From positions 1-64,000 of the forward strand of contig NZ_JADOBQ010000002.1 in NCBI RefSeq assembly GCF_015644665.1: a DNA stretch of 64,000 bases, in the 5' to 3' direction. Shown piece by piece: positions 1 to 9,633 of the stretch. Position 1 is the stretch's first letter; each line of letters starts with the position of its first letter. The position numbers and the translations under genes were made by a program. This DNA is from Roseobacter sp. MH60115. GTDB lineage: Bacteria > Pseudomonadota > Alphaproteobacteria > Rhodobacterales > Rhodobacteraceae. The notes beneath the pieces are model-generated. The model was not told the origin of the DNA, ran no database searches, and worked only from the letters and a program-made list of their open reading frames with translations.

Positions 1-101
1 CATCAATGTCTAGCTCAGACAATACAACCAAATCCGGCCACATCACGCGCTTGGCATGCGCCCTCCTGTGCCTGAAACCTTATTAGAGAAACGCCAAATT
101 A

Positions 102-332
102 GTGGTACTGAAACTGGGGGCTAGACAGTTTACCTCACGCTTTGACGATTTTGTGGACGGAATACAAGATCGCCCCCTATTGTTGGACCACTTTGCGGTT
201 TCGCCTGGTTTGTATGATGATGTTCAAGATGCGGGTATCGCGCATTCCGAATTTGAGAATGAGCTAGAAGGAAGCGGGGTCAGCCGCACCCAGAGGGCAA
301 GCGACCATCGTCCAATCTGGCTGGAGATATAA
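102..332 (+). pseudogene. C-terminal remnant of an endonuclease/exonuclease/phosphatase family protein
   Basis: The 76-codon frame ends with features typical of the C-terminus of EEP-fold phosphodiesterases: an LLLDHFAVSP-like strand and the terminal R-ASDHRP-W block, whose SDH motif holds the catalytic aspartate and histidine of the family. Complete members have roughly 250-350 residues, so most of the protein, including the N-terminal metal ligands, is missing. No ribosome binding site is evident at the first start codon. I read it as a decayed fragment and not a small gene. The family assignment rests on the motif block alone. Confidence 0.5.
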
Positions 333-769
333 CAAATAGGGCTTAGCCTAGCCCAGTTCGAAGTCACCAATTATATCAAGTGCCTTTCGCAGTGGCCAGA
401 GAGGTAGGTACGAGATGTACTACCACGTAGCAAAGCGTTTTGCGTTCGTGATGAATGTCCGGAAAGCGGGCTGCAAACGCAGCATTTGGAAGTACTCCCC
501 AGCGGCGGTTTTGGACCGGAAGTGGGCAGAATTGAGTTTTCGTATTGGCGCGTTGCGCTAATACAGGCCTTAGGTGCCCATGTCGGAAGATACCAAATTA
601 AGGGTCAGATCATCGCTTATGGCTTAGCTGAAGGAGACCTGATAGGTCGCGATCAGAACGGACTATCCTATTAGGCGCACGCCAAAACGATCATTGCTAA
701 ATGTCTCGACGACAGCGTCATCGTAGCGTCGTGCCATTGCAACAAGGCGTCCCAATGCGTTGCGTCTTT
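333..769. other. Stretch without a recognisable gene
   Basis: About 440 bases between the EEP remnant and the end of the ABC ATPase gene. A 62-codon open frame (486-674, plus strand) has no recognisable motif and no clear ribosome binding site. I see no RNA gene or strong terminator here. Confidence 0.4.
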
Positions 770-1507
770 CTAGTGGCTCAGCACCTGGTCGAGGAATAGT
801 TTTGTTCTTTCGCTTTTCGGCGCGCCAAAGAAGCTCTCTGGATCGCCTTCTTCGATGATCTCTCCGGCGTCCATAAAAATCACGCGATCCGCAACTTTGC
901 GCGCAAAGCCCATTTCATGTGTGACGCAGATCATTGTCATGCCTTCCTGAGCAAGCGTCACCATTACGTCGAGCACCTCGCCAATCATTTCGGGATCTAG
1001 TGCGGACGTCGGCTCATCGAACAGCAGGATTTCAGGCTTCATACAGAGCGCGCGGGCAATGGCAACGCGCTGCTGCTGCCCGCCGGACAACTGCCCCGGA
1101 TACTTATCGGCTTGGTTGGCGATCTGGACCTTGGCAAGATATCCCATAGCCGTCTTTTCCGCCTCTTCGCGCGGAAGCTTACGCGCCAACATCGGCGCCA
1201 AGGTACAGTTTTCCAAGATGCTGAGATGTGGGAACAGGTTGAAGTGCTGAAAGCACATACCAACTTCGCGCCGCATTTCTTCAATATTGGGTGCATCAGC
1301 GCTGATTTCTTCCCCGTTGATGAGAATCTCGCCGGATTGATGTTCTTCCAACTGATTGATTGTGCGGATCATCGTTGATTTACCCGACCCGGACGGGCCA
1401 CAAACGACAAGCACCTCGCCTTTGGCGACGGACAGGTCAACGTCGCGCAGTGCATGATAGGTTCCGTACCACTTGTTGATTTGTTTCATTTCAACGGCAG
1501 GCTGCAT
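770..1507 (-). CDS. Amino-acid ABC transporter ATP-binding protein (AapP/GlnQ type)
   Basis: This is the ATPase subunit of a polar amino-acid importer. It hydrolyses ATP on the cytoplasmic face to drive uptake through a pair of permeases. The 245 residues hold Walker [10 protein letters not shown] (37-45), Q-loop Q87, signature LSGGQQQ (140-146), Walker B LLFDEP (161-166) and H-loop H197, which is complete for the GlnQ/AapP family. The start is preceded by GGGAGA. It is the last gene of a seven-gene leftward operon, 10 bases after RidA. The binding protein and both permeases at 15.2-18.5 kb lack an ATPase of their own, so this protein most likely serves that transporter despite the 14-kb separation. 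Substrate is unknown. Confidence 0.9.
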   Translation of the reverse strand: MQPAVEMKQINKWYGTYHALRDVDLSVAKGEVLVVCGPSGSGKSTMIRTINQLEEHQSGEILINGEEISADAPNIEEMRREVGMCFQHFNLFPHLSILENCTLAPMLARKLPREEAEKTAMGYLAKVQIANQADKYPGQLSGGQQQRVAIARALCMKPEILLFDEPTSALDPEMIGEVLDVMVTLAQEGMTMICVTHEMGFARKVADRVIFMDAGEIIEEGDPESFFGAPKSERTKLFLDQVLSH

Positions 1508-1517
1508 GATAGTCTCC

Positions 1518-1868
1518 CTAGTGCTTTTCTTTGATTGCGGCGGTTACGATGATTTCAACTTTCAGGACGTCTCTGGCGAGTTTTGCCTCCCCGCAGGCCC
1601 GCGCAGGCGCGTGTCCCTCAGGCACCCAAGCATCCCAGACGGCATTCATGTCTGCAAAATCGGCCATGTCGGATAGCCAGATGATAGCCTGCAAAATATG
1701 TTCGCGGTCTGATCCGGCTTCTGTCAGCAGCGCATCCACGCGCGCCAGACAGTCCTTGGTCTGATCCGCAACCGACGTCCCGGCGCCGACCTGACCGCAC
1801 AGGTATGCGACACCGTTGTGTTTGACGATCTTGCTCATGCAGTCGGAGGTGTGAAGGCGTTCAATCAT
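1518..1868 (-). CDS. RidA family (YjgF/YER057c/UK114) protein
   Basis: The 116-residue protein matches the RidA family in length and pattern, with a [10 protein letters not shown]-terminal strand and a C-terminal PARAC-E-KLA...KVEI block containing the arginine that binds the carboxylate of imine substrates in RidA. Family members hydrolyse reactive enamine/imine intermediates released by PLP or flavin enzymes. In this operon it would fit clean-up of imines made by the FAD oxidase encoded at the operon head or by the PLP lyase at 13.3 kb. It starts 3 bases after the prpE-like gene, so the two are translated together. Confidence 0.85.
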   Translation of the reverse strand: MIERLHTSDCMSKIVKHNGVAYLCGQVGAGTSVADQTKDCLARVDALLTEAGSDREHILQAIIWLSDMADFADMNAVWDAWVPEGHAPARACGEAKLARDVLKVEIIVTAAIKEKH

Positions 1869-1871
1869 GGC

Positions 1872-3779
1872 TTATCCAATCAGACTGCGCGCCGCGAGCG
1901 CGTCGGTTACTTCCGTAAGGATGGCAGGGTCATCAATGGCCGCAGGCATCTTGTAGTCAGCACCATCTGCAATCTTTTGTATCGTCCCGCGCAAGACTTT
2001 GCCTGATCTGGTTTTCGGCAGCCGTTGCACCGGGAGGGCGGTCTTGAATGCTGCGACGGCCCCGATCCTGGCGCGCACCAATTGCACCAACTCTTTCTCA
2101 AGCTCTGCACCGTCACGCGCGACCCCGTCATTGGTCACGTAAAATCCCAGTGGCATCTGACCCTTAAGAGCATCTGCTTTACCCACCACTGCACATTCGG
2201 CGATATCGGGATGACTTGCGATGACTTCTTCCATGGCACCCGTCGACAAGCGATGGCCCGCGACATTGATGATGTCATCGGTGCGCGCCATGATATAAAC
2301 GTATCCGTCCTCATCGATAATGCCTGCGTCCGACGTGGCATAGTATCCGGGAAACTCGTTCATATAGGAGGACAGGAACCGCTCCGGTGCGTTCCAGAGC
2401 GTCGGGAATCCGGAGGGCGGCAGCGGCAGTTTGCACACGATGTTACCAAGTGTGCCAGGGGGCACCGGGTTGCCGTCATCGTCGAGCACATGAATGTCGT
2501 AGCCCGGCATCGGTTTACCCGGTGACCCAAGCTTGATCCGAAACGCGCCGAGCCCCACGGGATTTCCGGACATCGCCCAGCCCGTTTCGGTTTGCCACCA
2601 GTGATCAATGACCGGCCGGTCCAGCTTTTCCTGCGCCCATTCAATAGTCGCCGGGTCGGAGCGTTCACCTGCAAGGAACAGAGTTCGAAAGTGGCTTAGG
2701 TCATAGGTATCGATCAGCTTGCCCTGCGGGTCTTCCTTTTTGATCGCCCGGAACGCCGTTGGTGCGGTGAAGAGGGCCGCCACCTTGTGGTCCTGAATAA
2801 CCCGCCAGAATGCACCGGCATCGGGTGTGCCTACCGGTTTGCCTTCGTAGACCACGGTCCCGCAGCCATGGAGCAATGGCCCGTAGCAGATATAGGAATG
2901 ACCGACGACCCAGCCGACATCTGATGCAGCCCAGAACACCTCGCCGGGTTGCAGGCCATAGTGGTGCTCCATCGTCCATTTCAACGCGACCATGTGACCG
3001 CCGGTGTCACGTACGACACCCTTGGGCTGGCCGGTCGTCCCGGAGGTATAGAGGATGTAGGCAGGATCTGTGGCGGCGACGGCCACGCATTCCGTGCCCT
3101 GTCCCGAGGCTACAGCGGCCTCGACGGCGTCTGCGTAATCGACATCGCGTTCGGGGATCAACTCACACGCCAGCGCTTCCCTTTGCAGGACCAGGCACCC
3201 CTCGGGCTTGACGGAAGCCACTTCAATGGCTTCATCCAGCAACGGCTTGTAGGCCACGATCCGCCCCGGCTCGATCCCGCAAGAGGCCGAGATAATGACC
3301 TTGGGCCCTGCGTCTTCAATGCGCGTTGCCAACTCACCGGCGGCAAACCCGCCAAAAACCACCGAATGTATCGCGCCCAGGCGTGTACAGGCCAGCATCG
3401 CAAACACCGCCTCGGGCACCATCGGCATGTAGATGATGACGCGGTCGCCCTTTGCAACGCCCATACCCCGCAATACATGCGCCAGCGCGCTGACCTGCGC
3501 CGTCGCTTCGGCAAAGGTGAAACGCGAGACAGTATCGGTCACCGGGCTGTCATAGATCAGCGCGATGCAGTCGCCATGACCTGCCTCCACGTGCCGATCC
3601 AGACAGTTGTAGCAGGTGTTGCAGGTCGCCCCATCAAACCACCGCCCATAGACACCCATGTCAGGGTTAAAGACAGAAGTTGCGGATGTGAACCAGTCGA
3701 TTTGTTCCGCAGCCGTTCCCCAGAATCCTTCCGGGTCTGCTTTCCAGGCGGCATAGGTTTGTTCGTAGGCAGATGACAT
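1872..3779 (-). CDS. prpE: Propionyl-CoA synthetase (PrpE-like acyl-CoA synthetase)
   Basis: An acyl-adenylate-forming enzyme of 635 residues that would convert propionate, or another short acid, plus CoA and ATP to the acyl-CoA in the cytoplasm. It shows the ACS N-terminal domain, the AMP-binding loop YILYTSGTTGQPKG, a WWQTETGW substrate block and the C-terminal TRSGKVLRG with the catalytic lysine. Length and WWQTETG match PrpE better than Acs. I place the start at the ATG at 3779, because homologous sequence begins at MSSAYEQ; an in-frame upstream start at 3872 would overlap the SDR gene. It lies in the operon between the SDR and RidA genes, implying that the pathway releases propionate or a similar acid. 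Confidence 0.88.
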   Translation of the reverse strand: MSSAYEQTYAAWKADPEGFWGTAAEQIDWFTSATSVFNPDMGVYGRWFDGATCNTCYNCLDRHVEAGHGDCIALIYDSPVTDTVSRFTFAEATAQVSALAHVLRGMGVAKGDRVIIYMPMVPEAVFAMLACTRLGAIHSVVFGGFAAGELATRIEDAGPKVIISASCGIEPGRIVAYKPLLDEAIEVASVKPEGCLVLQREALACELIPERDVDYADAVEAAVASGQGTECVAVAATDPAYILYTSGTTGQPKGVVRDTGGHMVALKWTMEHHYGLQPGEVFWAASDVGWVVGHSYICYGPLLHGCGTVVYEGKPVGTPDAGAFWRVIQDHKVAALFTAPTAFRAIKKEDPQGKLIDTYDLSHFRTLFLAGERSDPATIEWAQEKLDRPVIDHWWQTETGWAMSGNPVGLGAFRIKLGSPGKPMPGYDIHVLDDDGNPVPPGTLGNIVCKLPLPPSGFPTLWNAPERFLSSYMNEFPGYYATSDAGIIDEDGYVYIMARTDDIINVAGHRLSTGAMEEVIASHPDIAECAVVGKADALKGQMPLGFYVTNDGVARDGAELEKELVQLVRARIGAVAAFKTALPVQRLPKTRSGKVLRGTIQKIADGADYKMPAAIDDPAILTEVTDALAARSLIG

Positions 3780-3790
3780 AAAAATGGGCC

Positions 3791-4555
3791 TTAGCAGGTG
3801 TAATTCAGTCCAAGGCGCCCGCCATCCACGTAGATGGTTTCGCCTGTGACATAGCTTGATTTTGGAGAGCACAAAAACGCGACCACATCACCGATCTCGC
3901 GCGCGGTGCCGGCACGTCCCAACGGTGTCCGTGACATCGCCGTTTTGAATGCCTCCGGGTTGGCATTGACGCCCGCCATCATCTCTGTGTCGATGGAGCC
4001 CGGACCAACCGCGTTCACGCGAATGTTGTTCTTGGCAAGGGCAAGCGCCGCAACCTTCGTCAGCTGCATCACGCCGCCCTTGGACGCGCAATAGGCCGGG
4101 ATCGCGGGGATCGCGACCTGAGCGTTGATCGAGGACATATTAACGATTGCGCCCTCAATCCCCTTCTCGACCATCGTGCGTGCGGCTCTCTGCGTGGCCA
4201 CAAACACGCCACGCAGGTTCACGCCGATCACTGTATCGAACGCCGCAAGGTCATAGCTGAGAAAGTCGCCCGGCATGGCGATCCCGGCGTTGTTGACCAG
4301 CGCGCTGACCGGCCCATGCTCGGCCTCGATCGTGTCAAAGAGTGCAGCGATGGCACCCACATCCCCGAAATCACAGATGTAGCCCGCACCACCCAAGCGC
4401 GCGCCCTGGGCGACAACGTCGTCCTTGATGTCAGCGAGGATCACTTTGAACCCATCCTCGGCAAGCGCTTCTGCGCAGGCAAGTCCAATTCCTTGGGCTG
4501 CGCCCGAGATCAGGGCAATAGGTGTGTCAGTCATTGTCGGTGTCCTGTCTTTCAT
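3791..4555 (-). CDS. Short-chain dehydrogenase/reductase (SDR)
   Basis: A classical SDR of up to 254 residues. It has the cofactor loop SGAAQGIG (17-24), NNAG (88-91), catalytic Ser at 141/142, and Tyr155 and Lys159 in YCASK. The acidic residue after the second strand (LADIKD) favours NAD over NADP. Two starts are possible. The ATG at 4555 overlaps the upstream stop as ATGA, giving translational coupling. An ATG at 4534 has AGGACA about 8 bases upstream and gives the more typical family N-terminus. The substrate cannot be told; it probably oxidises a hydroxy intermediate downstream of the HyuAB step. Confidence 0.88.
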   Translation of the reverse strand: MKDRTPTMTDTPIALISGAAQGIGLACAEALAEDGFKVILADIKDDVVAQGARLGGAGYICDFGDVGAIAALFDTIEAEHGPVSALVNNAGIAMPGDFLSYDLAAFDTVIGVNLRGVFVATQRAARTMVEKGIEGAIVNMSSINAQVAIPAIPAYCASKGGVMQLTKVAALALAKNNIRVNAVGPGSIDTEMMAGVNANPEAFKTAMSRTPLGRAGTAREIGDVVAFLCSPKSSYVTGETIYVDGGRLGLNYTC

Positions 4556-6198
4556 TCATATCCGTAGTCAGACTTCGCCTGTTCCGGCGTGATGAAGCCT
4601 GCCGAGAGGTCCGCAGCCACGTCGTCTTTCGATCTTGCAGAGGCCGGCCCGTAGCCCCCCCCGCCGGGCAAGCTCAGGCGCAAGCGCTGACCATTCTTGA
4701 CCAACTGTCGCCCTTTTGCGCGCAACGTCGTTCCATCAGCCAGTTCAACGCGCCCCGCCGCACCCGGCGCACCTCCATCACGCCCGCGGGCGGCGTTTTT
4801 CACGCGATCAAACATGGCGTTGAAGTAGATGTCATAGCCGTCGCGCGGTTCGATCTCGATTATCTGCCCCAGCCCACCGCGCTGTGCACCTGCGCCGCCG
4901 GACCCTGCCCGTAAGTCCTTGCGCCATACGGTGATCGGGCCGACGTGTTCTGTCGCTTCCACGCTCATGGTGGACACTCCGGAGGGGAACGCCGTCGCAG
5001 ACAGCCCATCATGTGCGGGCCGGGCGCCCGTGCCGCCAGAGTTGAACATCAGAACTTCGCGGTTCGGCAGATCGCCTGCCGGGTCGCTGGGCCGCGCGGA
5101 GATCTGAATGTTCCAAAGCGCTGATGCGCCTTCGGCAGGCACCGTATCCGGCAACGCCTTGTGCAACGCGCCCAAAACCACGTCCGGCACCAGATGCCCC
5201 ATCACATGGCGCACAGACACAGGGGCCGGGCGCTTTGCCGCCAAGATGCACCCCTCAGGCGCTGTGATTTGAAACGGTTCCAGCGAGCCGGTGTTGTTCG
5301 GCACCTGCGGGGCGATCGCACACTTCAGCCCGTAGCAGGCATAGGCGCGGGTATAGACCTCGGGGCAGTTGACCCCGAACTTGCTCATGCCCGAGGTTCC
5401 GGCGAAATCCGCAATCAGGCTATTCCCGTCGATGGTCAATTGCACCTGCATGTGCACGGGCGCATCGTATCCATCGACCTGCATCATGTGCTGGAATGTT
5501 CCGTCCGGCACCTCGGCAATCGCTTCCAAAGTGGCCTTGCGGCTTGTCTCGATGATAAAGTCTGCCAGTGCATCAATGTCATCGCTGTCGAATTCGTCCA
5601 GCATCGCCTGCAGCCGACGATCCCCAGCCTCGTTGCACGCGGCCAGAGAATAGATGTCACCGACGGTTTGATCGGGTGTCCGCACGTTAGACCGGATCAT
5701 GCGCACAAGGTCCTTGGAGACCTGACCCCGTTCGGCAAACTTCATGATCGGTATCAACAGTCCTTCTTCAAAAACCTCATGCCCGTCTGGCCCAAAGCCG
5801 CGCCCGCCGATGTCCACCACATGGGCGGTGCAGGCGAAGTAACCGATGTGCGTTTCGTTGCGGAACACCGGCGAAACGATGGTAATGTCGTGCAGGTGCC
5901 CGGTTCCCATCCAGGGATCATTGGTGATCAGGACATCCCCTTCAAAGATATCCTGAACCCCGATTTCGCGCACAAAATGCGTCACACTTTCGGCCATCGC
6001 ATTCACATGCCCCGGCGTGCCGGTCACCGCTTGCGCGATCATCTGGCCATGTCGGTCAAAGAGACCAGCGGAGAGGTCTCCTGCTTCTCGAACGGACGTC
6101 GAAAAGGCTGTGCGAATAAGCGTTGTGGCCTGTTCTTCGACGACGGCGATCAGCCGGTTCCACATGATTTGCAGGTCAATACTGCTCAGCTTGCTCAT
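4552..6198 (-). CDS. hyuB: Hydantoinase B/oxoprolinase subunit
   Basis: A 548-residue HyuB-family protein, the second subunit of ATP-dependent hydantoinases, 5-oxoprolinases and related enzymes such as acetone carboxylase. It opens with the family start (IDLQIMWNRL then SVREAGDLSAGLFD) and carries the NDPWMGTGHL-D motif and the glycine-rich C-terminal LPGGGGYG. It overlaps hyuA by 4 bases (ATGA) and is followed by the SDR gene with another 4-base overlap. The two subunits together would open a five-membered lactam or hydantoin ring using ATP. Which ring cannot be decided from sequence. Confidence 0.9.
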   Translation of the reverse strand: MSKLSSIDLQIMWNRLIAVVEEQATTLIRTAFSTSVREAGDLSAGLFDRHGQMIAQAVTGTPGHVNAMAESVTHFVREIGVQDIFEGDVLITNDPWMGTGHLHDITIVSPVFRNETHIGYFACTAHVVDIGGRGFGPDGHEVFEEGLLIPIMKFAERGQVSKDLVRMIRSNVRTPDQTVGDIYSLAACNEAGDRRLQAMLDEFDSDDIDALADFIIETSRKATLEAIAEVPDGTFQHMMQVDGYDAPVHMQVQLTIDGNSLIADFAGTSGMSKFGVNCPEVYTRAYACYGLKCAIAPQVPNNTGSLEPFQITAPEGCILAAKRPAPVSVRHVMGHLVPDVVLGALHKALPDTVPAEGASALWNIQISARPSDPAGDLPNREVLMFNSGGTGARPAHDGLSATAFPSGVSTMSVEATEHVGPITVWRKDLRAGSGGAGAQRGGLGQIIEIEPRDGYDIYFNAMFDRVKNAARGRDGGAPGAAGRVELADGTTLRAKGRQLVKNGQRLRLSLPGGGGYGPASARSKDDVAADLSAGFITPEQAKSDYGYE

Positions 6199-8282
6199 GC
6201 TGTGCCCTCCTTGCGGAGCAGCAGCAAACTGCCGTCTCCCTGACCGACAACTTTAAACGCCGAAGTCACAATTGTTGTGGTTTCGCGTTCAACAACAATT
6301 GCGGGGCCGCTCACTTCGGTTCCTGGTGTTAGTGCCTCCCGCGCAACTTCCCGTGCTGTCACAGTCTTGCGCAAGGCGGCGTCAAAGAATTCGCGGTCCC
6401 GCAAGATCGCGGCGGTGCTCCCGTTTTGGTGGCGTTCCGCAGGCGATACGTCTTCCAGCACGGTGGATACAATCAACGACCAATTCGTCACCTCGCAAGC
6501 CAATCCGTCGATGATACGGCCAAAGAGGGCGCGGTAGGCTTGTTCAAAGGCATCGACAATCGATGCGCCATCACCATCTGCAAAAACCTTGTGCGGCAGC
6601 GAAACCGGTATCTCCCATCCTTGGCCGGAATAACGCATGAACGCCGTCAGCTTGATCTCGGTCGCTTGGCCTTTGGCGCCTCCGTCTACAAACGCCCGCG
6701 CTTCGGCTTCCAGCTCGGAGAGCATTGCGTTGACAGTCTCGGCATCGAATTCAGCCAGCCGCTGGAACAGTCCCCGGGATGCTTCATAGCTGAACGGCGC
6801 CTTGAGAAACCCGATGGCAGAGCCAACGCCTGCACCCGGCGGGATCAGCAAGGCATTGATCCCGAGTTTCTCGCACAGGCGGCAGGCATGCAGCGGTGCG
6901 CCGCCGCCAAACCCGACCATCGTAAAATGCTCGATATCGCGACCGTTCTCGACCGTGTGCACGCGGGCCGCATTGGCCATGTTCTCATCCACCATTTCGG
7001 TCACCCCAAAGGCGGCGTCTTCAACACTCAGCCCGGTGCTACCGGTCAACCGCGCTGTCACGGCAGCATCCGAGGCTGCGGGATGCAATGGGATCGCCCC
7101 ACCGGCAAAGTTCTTCGGATCAAGTCGCCCGAGCAGCAAGTTCGAATCCGTAACCGTCGGCTCCTGACCGCCACGTCCGTAACAGGCGGGCCCCGGTTCA
7201 GAGGCCGCTGATTTTGGCCCAACCTGGATGCGGCCCATGGCATCAATCGACGCGATTGAACCGCCTCCGGCGCCGATCTCCACCATTTCGACAACCGGAG
7301 TCGACACAGTCATGCCGGAGCCTTTCTTGAACCGATAGGTGCGGGCGACCTCAAAGGTATTCGCGGTCTTGGGTGCGCCGTCTTCGATCAAACAGATCTT
7401 CGCCGTTGTGCCGCCCATGTCAAAGCTCAGCACCTTGTCCAAACCGTGCGCCCGCGCAAAGTCAGCGGCAAAGATCGCACCACCGGCGGGACCGGATTCG
7501 AGCAACCGCACAGGCTGCTCTGCCGCATCGTCGACCGACATCAACCCACCGCCCGAGTGCAGCATGAAGACCGGTGCATCCACGTCAGCCTCGCGCAGAC
7601 GACTGACGAGGCGGCCGAGGTAATCCGCGACTTGCGGCTGAACATAAGCATTCGCGATGACTGTATTGAACCGCGGCAATTCCCGCATCTGAGGTGAGAC
7701 CACGGAGGAGGTGGAAATCGACAGATCCGGTGCAGCCGTGCGAAGGGCTTCGGCCATCGCGACCTCATGTGCATCGTTGGCATAGGCATGCATCAGGCCG
7801 ATGGCGACAGCCTCATACCCGCCGCTCAATACCCGTTGGACCATCTGCTCAACTTCGGCCTTGTCAAGCGCCAGCAAGACTTCACCCGCTGGCCCCATGC
7901 GGCCATTCAGCGTGAACCGATCCTGGCGCGGCACCAGAGGCGTGGGCAGGGTCAGGTTCAGATCATACTGCTCAAACCGGTTCTCGGATCGCATTTCGAT
8001 GACATCGCGAAAGCCTTCGGTCGTGATGAAGGCAAGCTTGGCACCCCGCCGTTCGATCAAAGCATTGGTGACCAGTGTCGTCCCGTGAATGACCTGTTCG
8101 ATCTCTCTGAGCGCTATTCCAGCTTGGGACGCCGCAAGCGCGATCCCGTCCAGAATGGCTTGCTCGGGTTGGGCATAGTTGGTCAGCACTTTGCAGGTGA
8201 AAAGCCGCCCGCTGTGGTCAAGTGCCACATCGGTGAACGTTCCGCCGATGTCTACGCCAACACGCGTTTTGAAATTGGTCAT
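6195..8282 (-). CDS. hyuA: Hydantoinase A/oxoprolinase subunit
   Basis: A 695-residue HyuA-family protein, the ATP-binding subunit with an actin/Hsp70-like fold. Landmarks are GVDIGGTFTDV at the N-terminus, the HGTTLVTNALIERRGAK block, LSFDMGGTTAKICLI in the middle and VGFGGGAPLHA further on, all hallmarks of the family. Length is typical. It starts 3 bases after the FAD oxidoreductase stop and overlaps hyuB. HyuA/HyuB pairs act on N-methylhydantoin, 5-oxoproline or related rings. The neighbouring amine oxidase and amino-acid transporter support an amino-acid-derived ring. Confidence 0.92.
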   Translation of the reverse strand: MTNFKTRVGVDIGGTFTDVALDHSGRLFTCKVLTNYAQPEQAILDGIALAASQAGIALREIEQVIHGTTLVTNALIERRGAKLAFITTEGFRDVIEMRSENRFEQYDLNLTLPTPLVPRQDRFTLNGRMGPAGEVLLALDKAEVEQMVQRVLSGGYEAVAIGLMHAYANDAHEVAMAEALRTAAPDLSISTSSVVSPQMRELPRFNTVIANAYVQPQVADYLGRLVSRLREADVDAPVFMLHSGGGLMSVDDAAEQPVRLLESGPAGGAIFAADFARAHGLDKVLSFDMGGTTAKICLIEDGAPKTANTFEVARTYRFKKGSGMTVSTPVVEMVEIGAGGGSIASIDAMGRIQVGPKSAASEPGPACYGRGGQEPTVTDSNLLLGRLDPKNFAGGAIPLHPAASDAAVTARLTGSTGLSVEDAAFGVTEMVDENMANAARVHTVENGRDIEHFTMVGFGGGAPLHACRLCEKLGINALLIPPGAGVGSAIGFLKAPFSYEASRGLFQRLAEFDAETVNAMLSELEAEARAFVDGGAKGQATEIKLTAFMRYSGQGWEIPVSLPHKVFADGDGASIVDAFEQAYRALFGRIIDGLACEVTNWSLIVSTVLEDVSPAERHQNGSTAAILRDREFFDAALRKTVTAREVAREALTPGTEVSGPAIVVERETTTIVTSAFKVVGQGDGSLLLLRKEGTA

Positions 8283-8285
8283 ATC

Positions 8286-9560
8286 TTAGATGGCCTTGAG
8301 AACTTGGTTGGCTGTGAACGCGGATTGGTAGATGCGCGAGACAATGGGCGCACTGGGCACTGTCATCAGTTCGGTCATGGGGAGCGGCAGATCTGCGCGG
8401 TCCATCCCGGTGAGAAGCCCCGCCATGGTCTCGCCGAACATGGTTCCGGTGGTGATGCCGCGACCGTTGTAGCCGATTGGCGTGAAGAGGTTGGTGTCCA
8501 GCTCATAGATGCGCGGCAGGTGGTCCGGCGTCATGGCGATCTGGCCGTGCCAGGCTTCTTCGAACTCGACAGGGCCAAGGTCCGGAAATATGCCCGCGAT
8601 CTGCTTTTTGGCCCATCTGTGCGACAAGCCGCGATCCTTGCTACCCACCACCTTTCCCATGGAGCCGACCAAAAGCCGGTTGAAGGCATCGCGGCGGATG
8701 TTGAACATGATCTGACCGGTATCCCAAAGGCCTTGTTTCCCGGGCAGGATGTGATCTGCTTCCGCCCCCAAGGGGCCGGTTGCCAGTTGGAAGTAATGGA
8801 TCATTGTAAAAATGCGGCTCAGGTTGGGCCAGAGCGTATCGGTATAGGCGTTTGTACCCAGCACGACGGCCTTGGCTGTCACGGTTCCTCTATTGGTTTC
8901 AACTTTCCAAAGATCGCCGTCGCGCACCAGTTTCTTTGCGTGGGCGCCCGTGGTGATTTTTGCACCTGCGCCCATCGCTGCACGCGCCAAACCGCGACAA
9001 TACCCCATCGGGTTGATGGTCCCGCAGCGATGATCCAGCAAACCGCCGTGGAAATGTGCGGTGCCAATCATTTCTGACACCTCTTCGCGCGACATAAGAT
9101 CAACCGGTTCACCGAGGCGCATCCACTCCTCATGGCGCTCCTTTAGGTCTTTGAAGCCGCTTGGGCCGTGGGCGGCGTGGATTGTTCCGGTGCGCGTGAC
9201 CTCACAGCGAATCTGATGCTTCTCGATCAGGGAAAAAACGTATTCCGGGCCGCTGCCGAACTTCTTTATGAAGCGCGGGCCATAAGTGGTGCCCAGTTTT
9301 TCGCGGACCTTCTGCGGCGGGAGCCACAAAGCCGCGTTAACCAGGCCGCAATTTCTGCCGGACCCCCCAAACCCGATCTGTTTCGCTTCAAGGACATGTG
9401 CAGAAAGCCCCTTTTCAGCACAGTGCAAAGCGGTTGAGAGCCCGGTGAAGCCACCCCCGACAATTGCAACGTCAACAGACACGTCGCCCAGGGTTTCATT
9501 GGTATAGTCTTCCTCTGCGGCAGACGCATCCCATAAAGAAATCGCAGCTTCTTTCGACAT
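8286..9560 (-). CDS. FAD-dependent oxidoreductase, DAO/PuuB-like
   Basis: A 424-residue flavoprotein of the D-amino-acid oxidase/gamma-glutamylputrescine oxidase type. It has the N-terminal FAD loop VGGGFTGLS (34-42), an ELDTNLFTPIGYNGRGIT block near the C-terminus typical of the DAO fold, and a long N-terminal tail as in PuuB-like enzymes. It should oxidise a primary or secondary amine, or an amino acid, to an imine. The start at 9560 (MSKEA) is chosen because an upstream frame to 9620 adds an unconserved cysteine-rich stretch. It is the first gene of the operon; a TTGACA box and the predicted IclR-type site lie upstream. Confidence 0.88.
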   Translation of the reverse strand: MSKEAAISLWDASAAEEDYTNETLGDVSVDVAIVGGGFTGLSTALHCAEKGLSAHVLEAKQIGFGGSGRNCGLVNAALWLPPQKVREKLGTTYGPRFIKKFGSGPEYVFSLIEKHQIRCEVTRTGTIHAAHGPSGFKDLKERHEEWMRLGEPVDLMSREEVSEMIGTAHFHGGLLDHRCGTINPMGYCRGLARAAMGAGAKITTGAHAKKLVRDGDLWKVETNRGTVTAKAVVLGTNAYTDTLWPNLSRIFTMIHYFQLATGPLGAEADHILPGKQGLWDTGQIMFNIRRDAFNRLLVGSMGKVVGSKDRGLSHRWAKKQIAGIFPDLGPVEFEEAWHGQIAMTPDHLPRIYELDTNLFTPIGYNGRGITTGTMFGETMAGLLTGMDRADLPLPMTELMTVPSAPIVSRIYQSAFTANQVLKAI

Positions 9561-9633
9561 CAAAGAGACTCCATACTTTGGCGCTGAACAACAGACGAAG
9601 TGTTGCCAGCAAGGTTGCAACAGGAGTTACTTT

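Noticed and set aside
2949-3776. 275-codon plus-strand frame opposite prpE
   Set aside because: Shadow of the PrpE gene; composition is typical of antisense reading.
5161-6243. 360-codon plus-strand frame opposite hyuB
   Set aside because: Shadow of hyuB with no ribosome site or family motif.
7767-9077. Long plus-strand open frame opposite hyuA and the FAD oxidase
   Set aside because: It is antisense to two well-supported enzymes, has no motif, and arises from high G+C codon bias.
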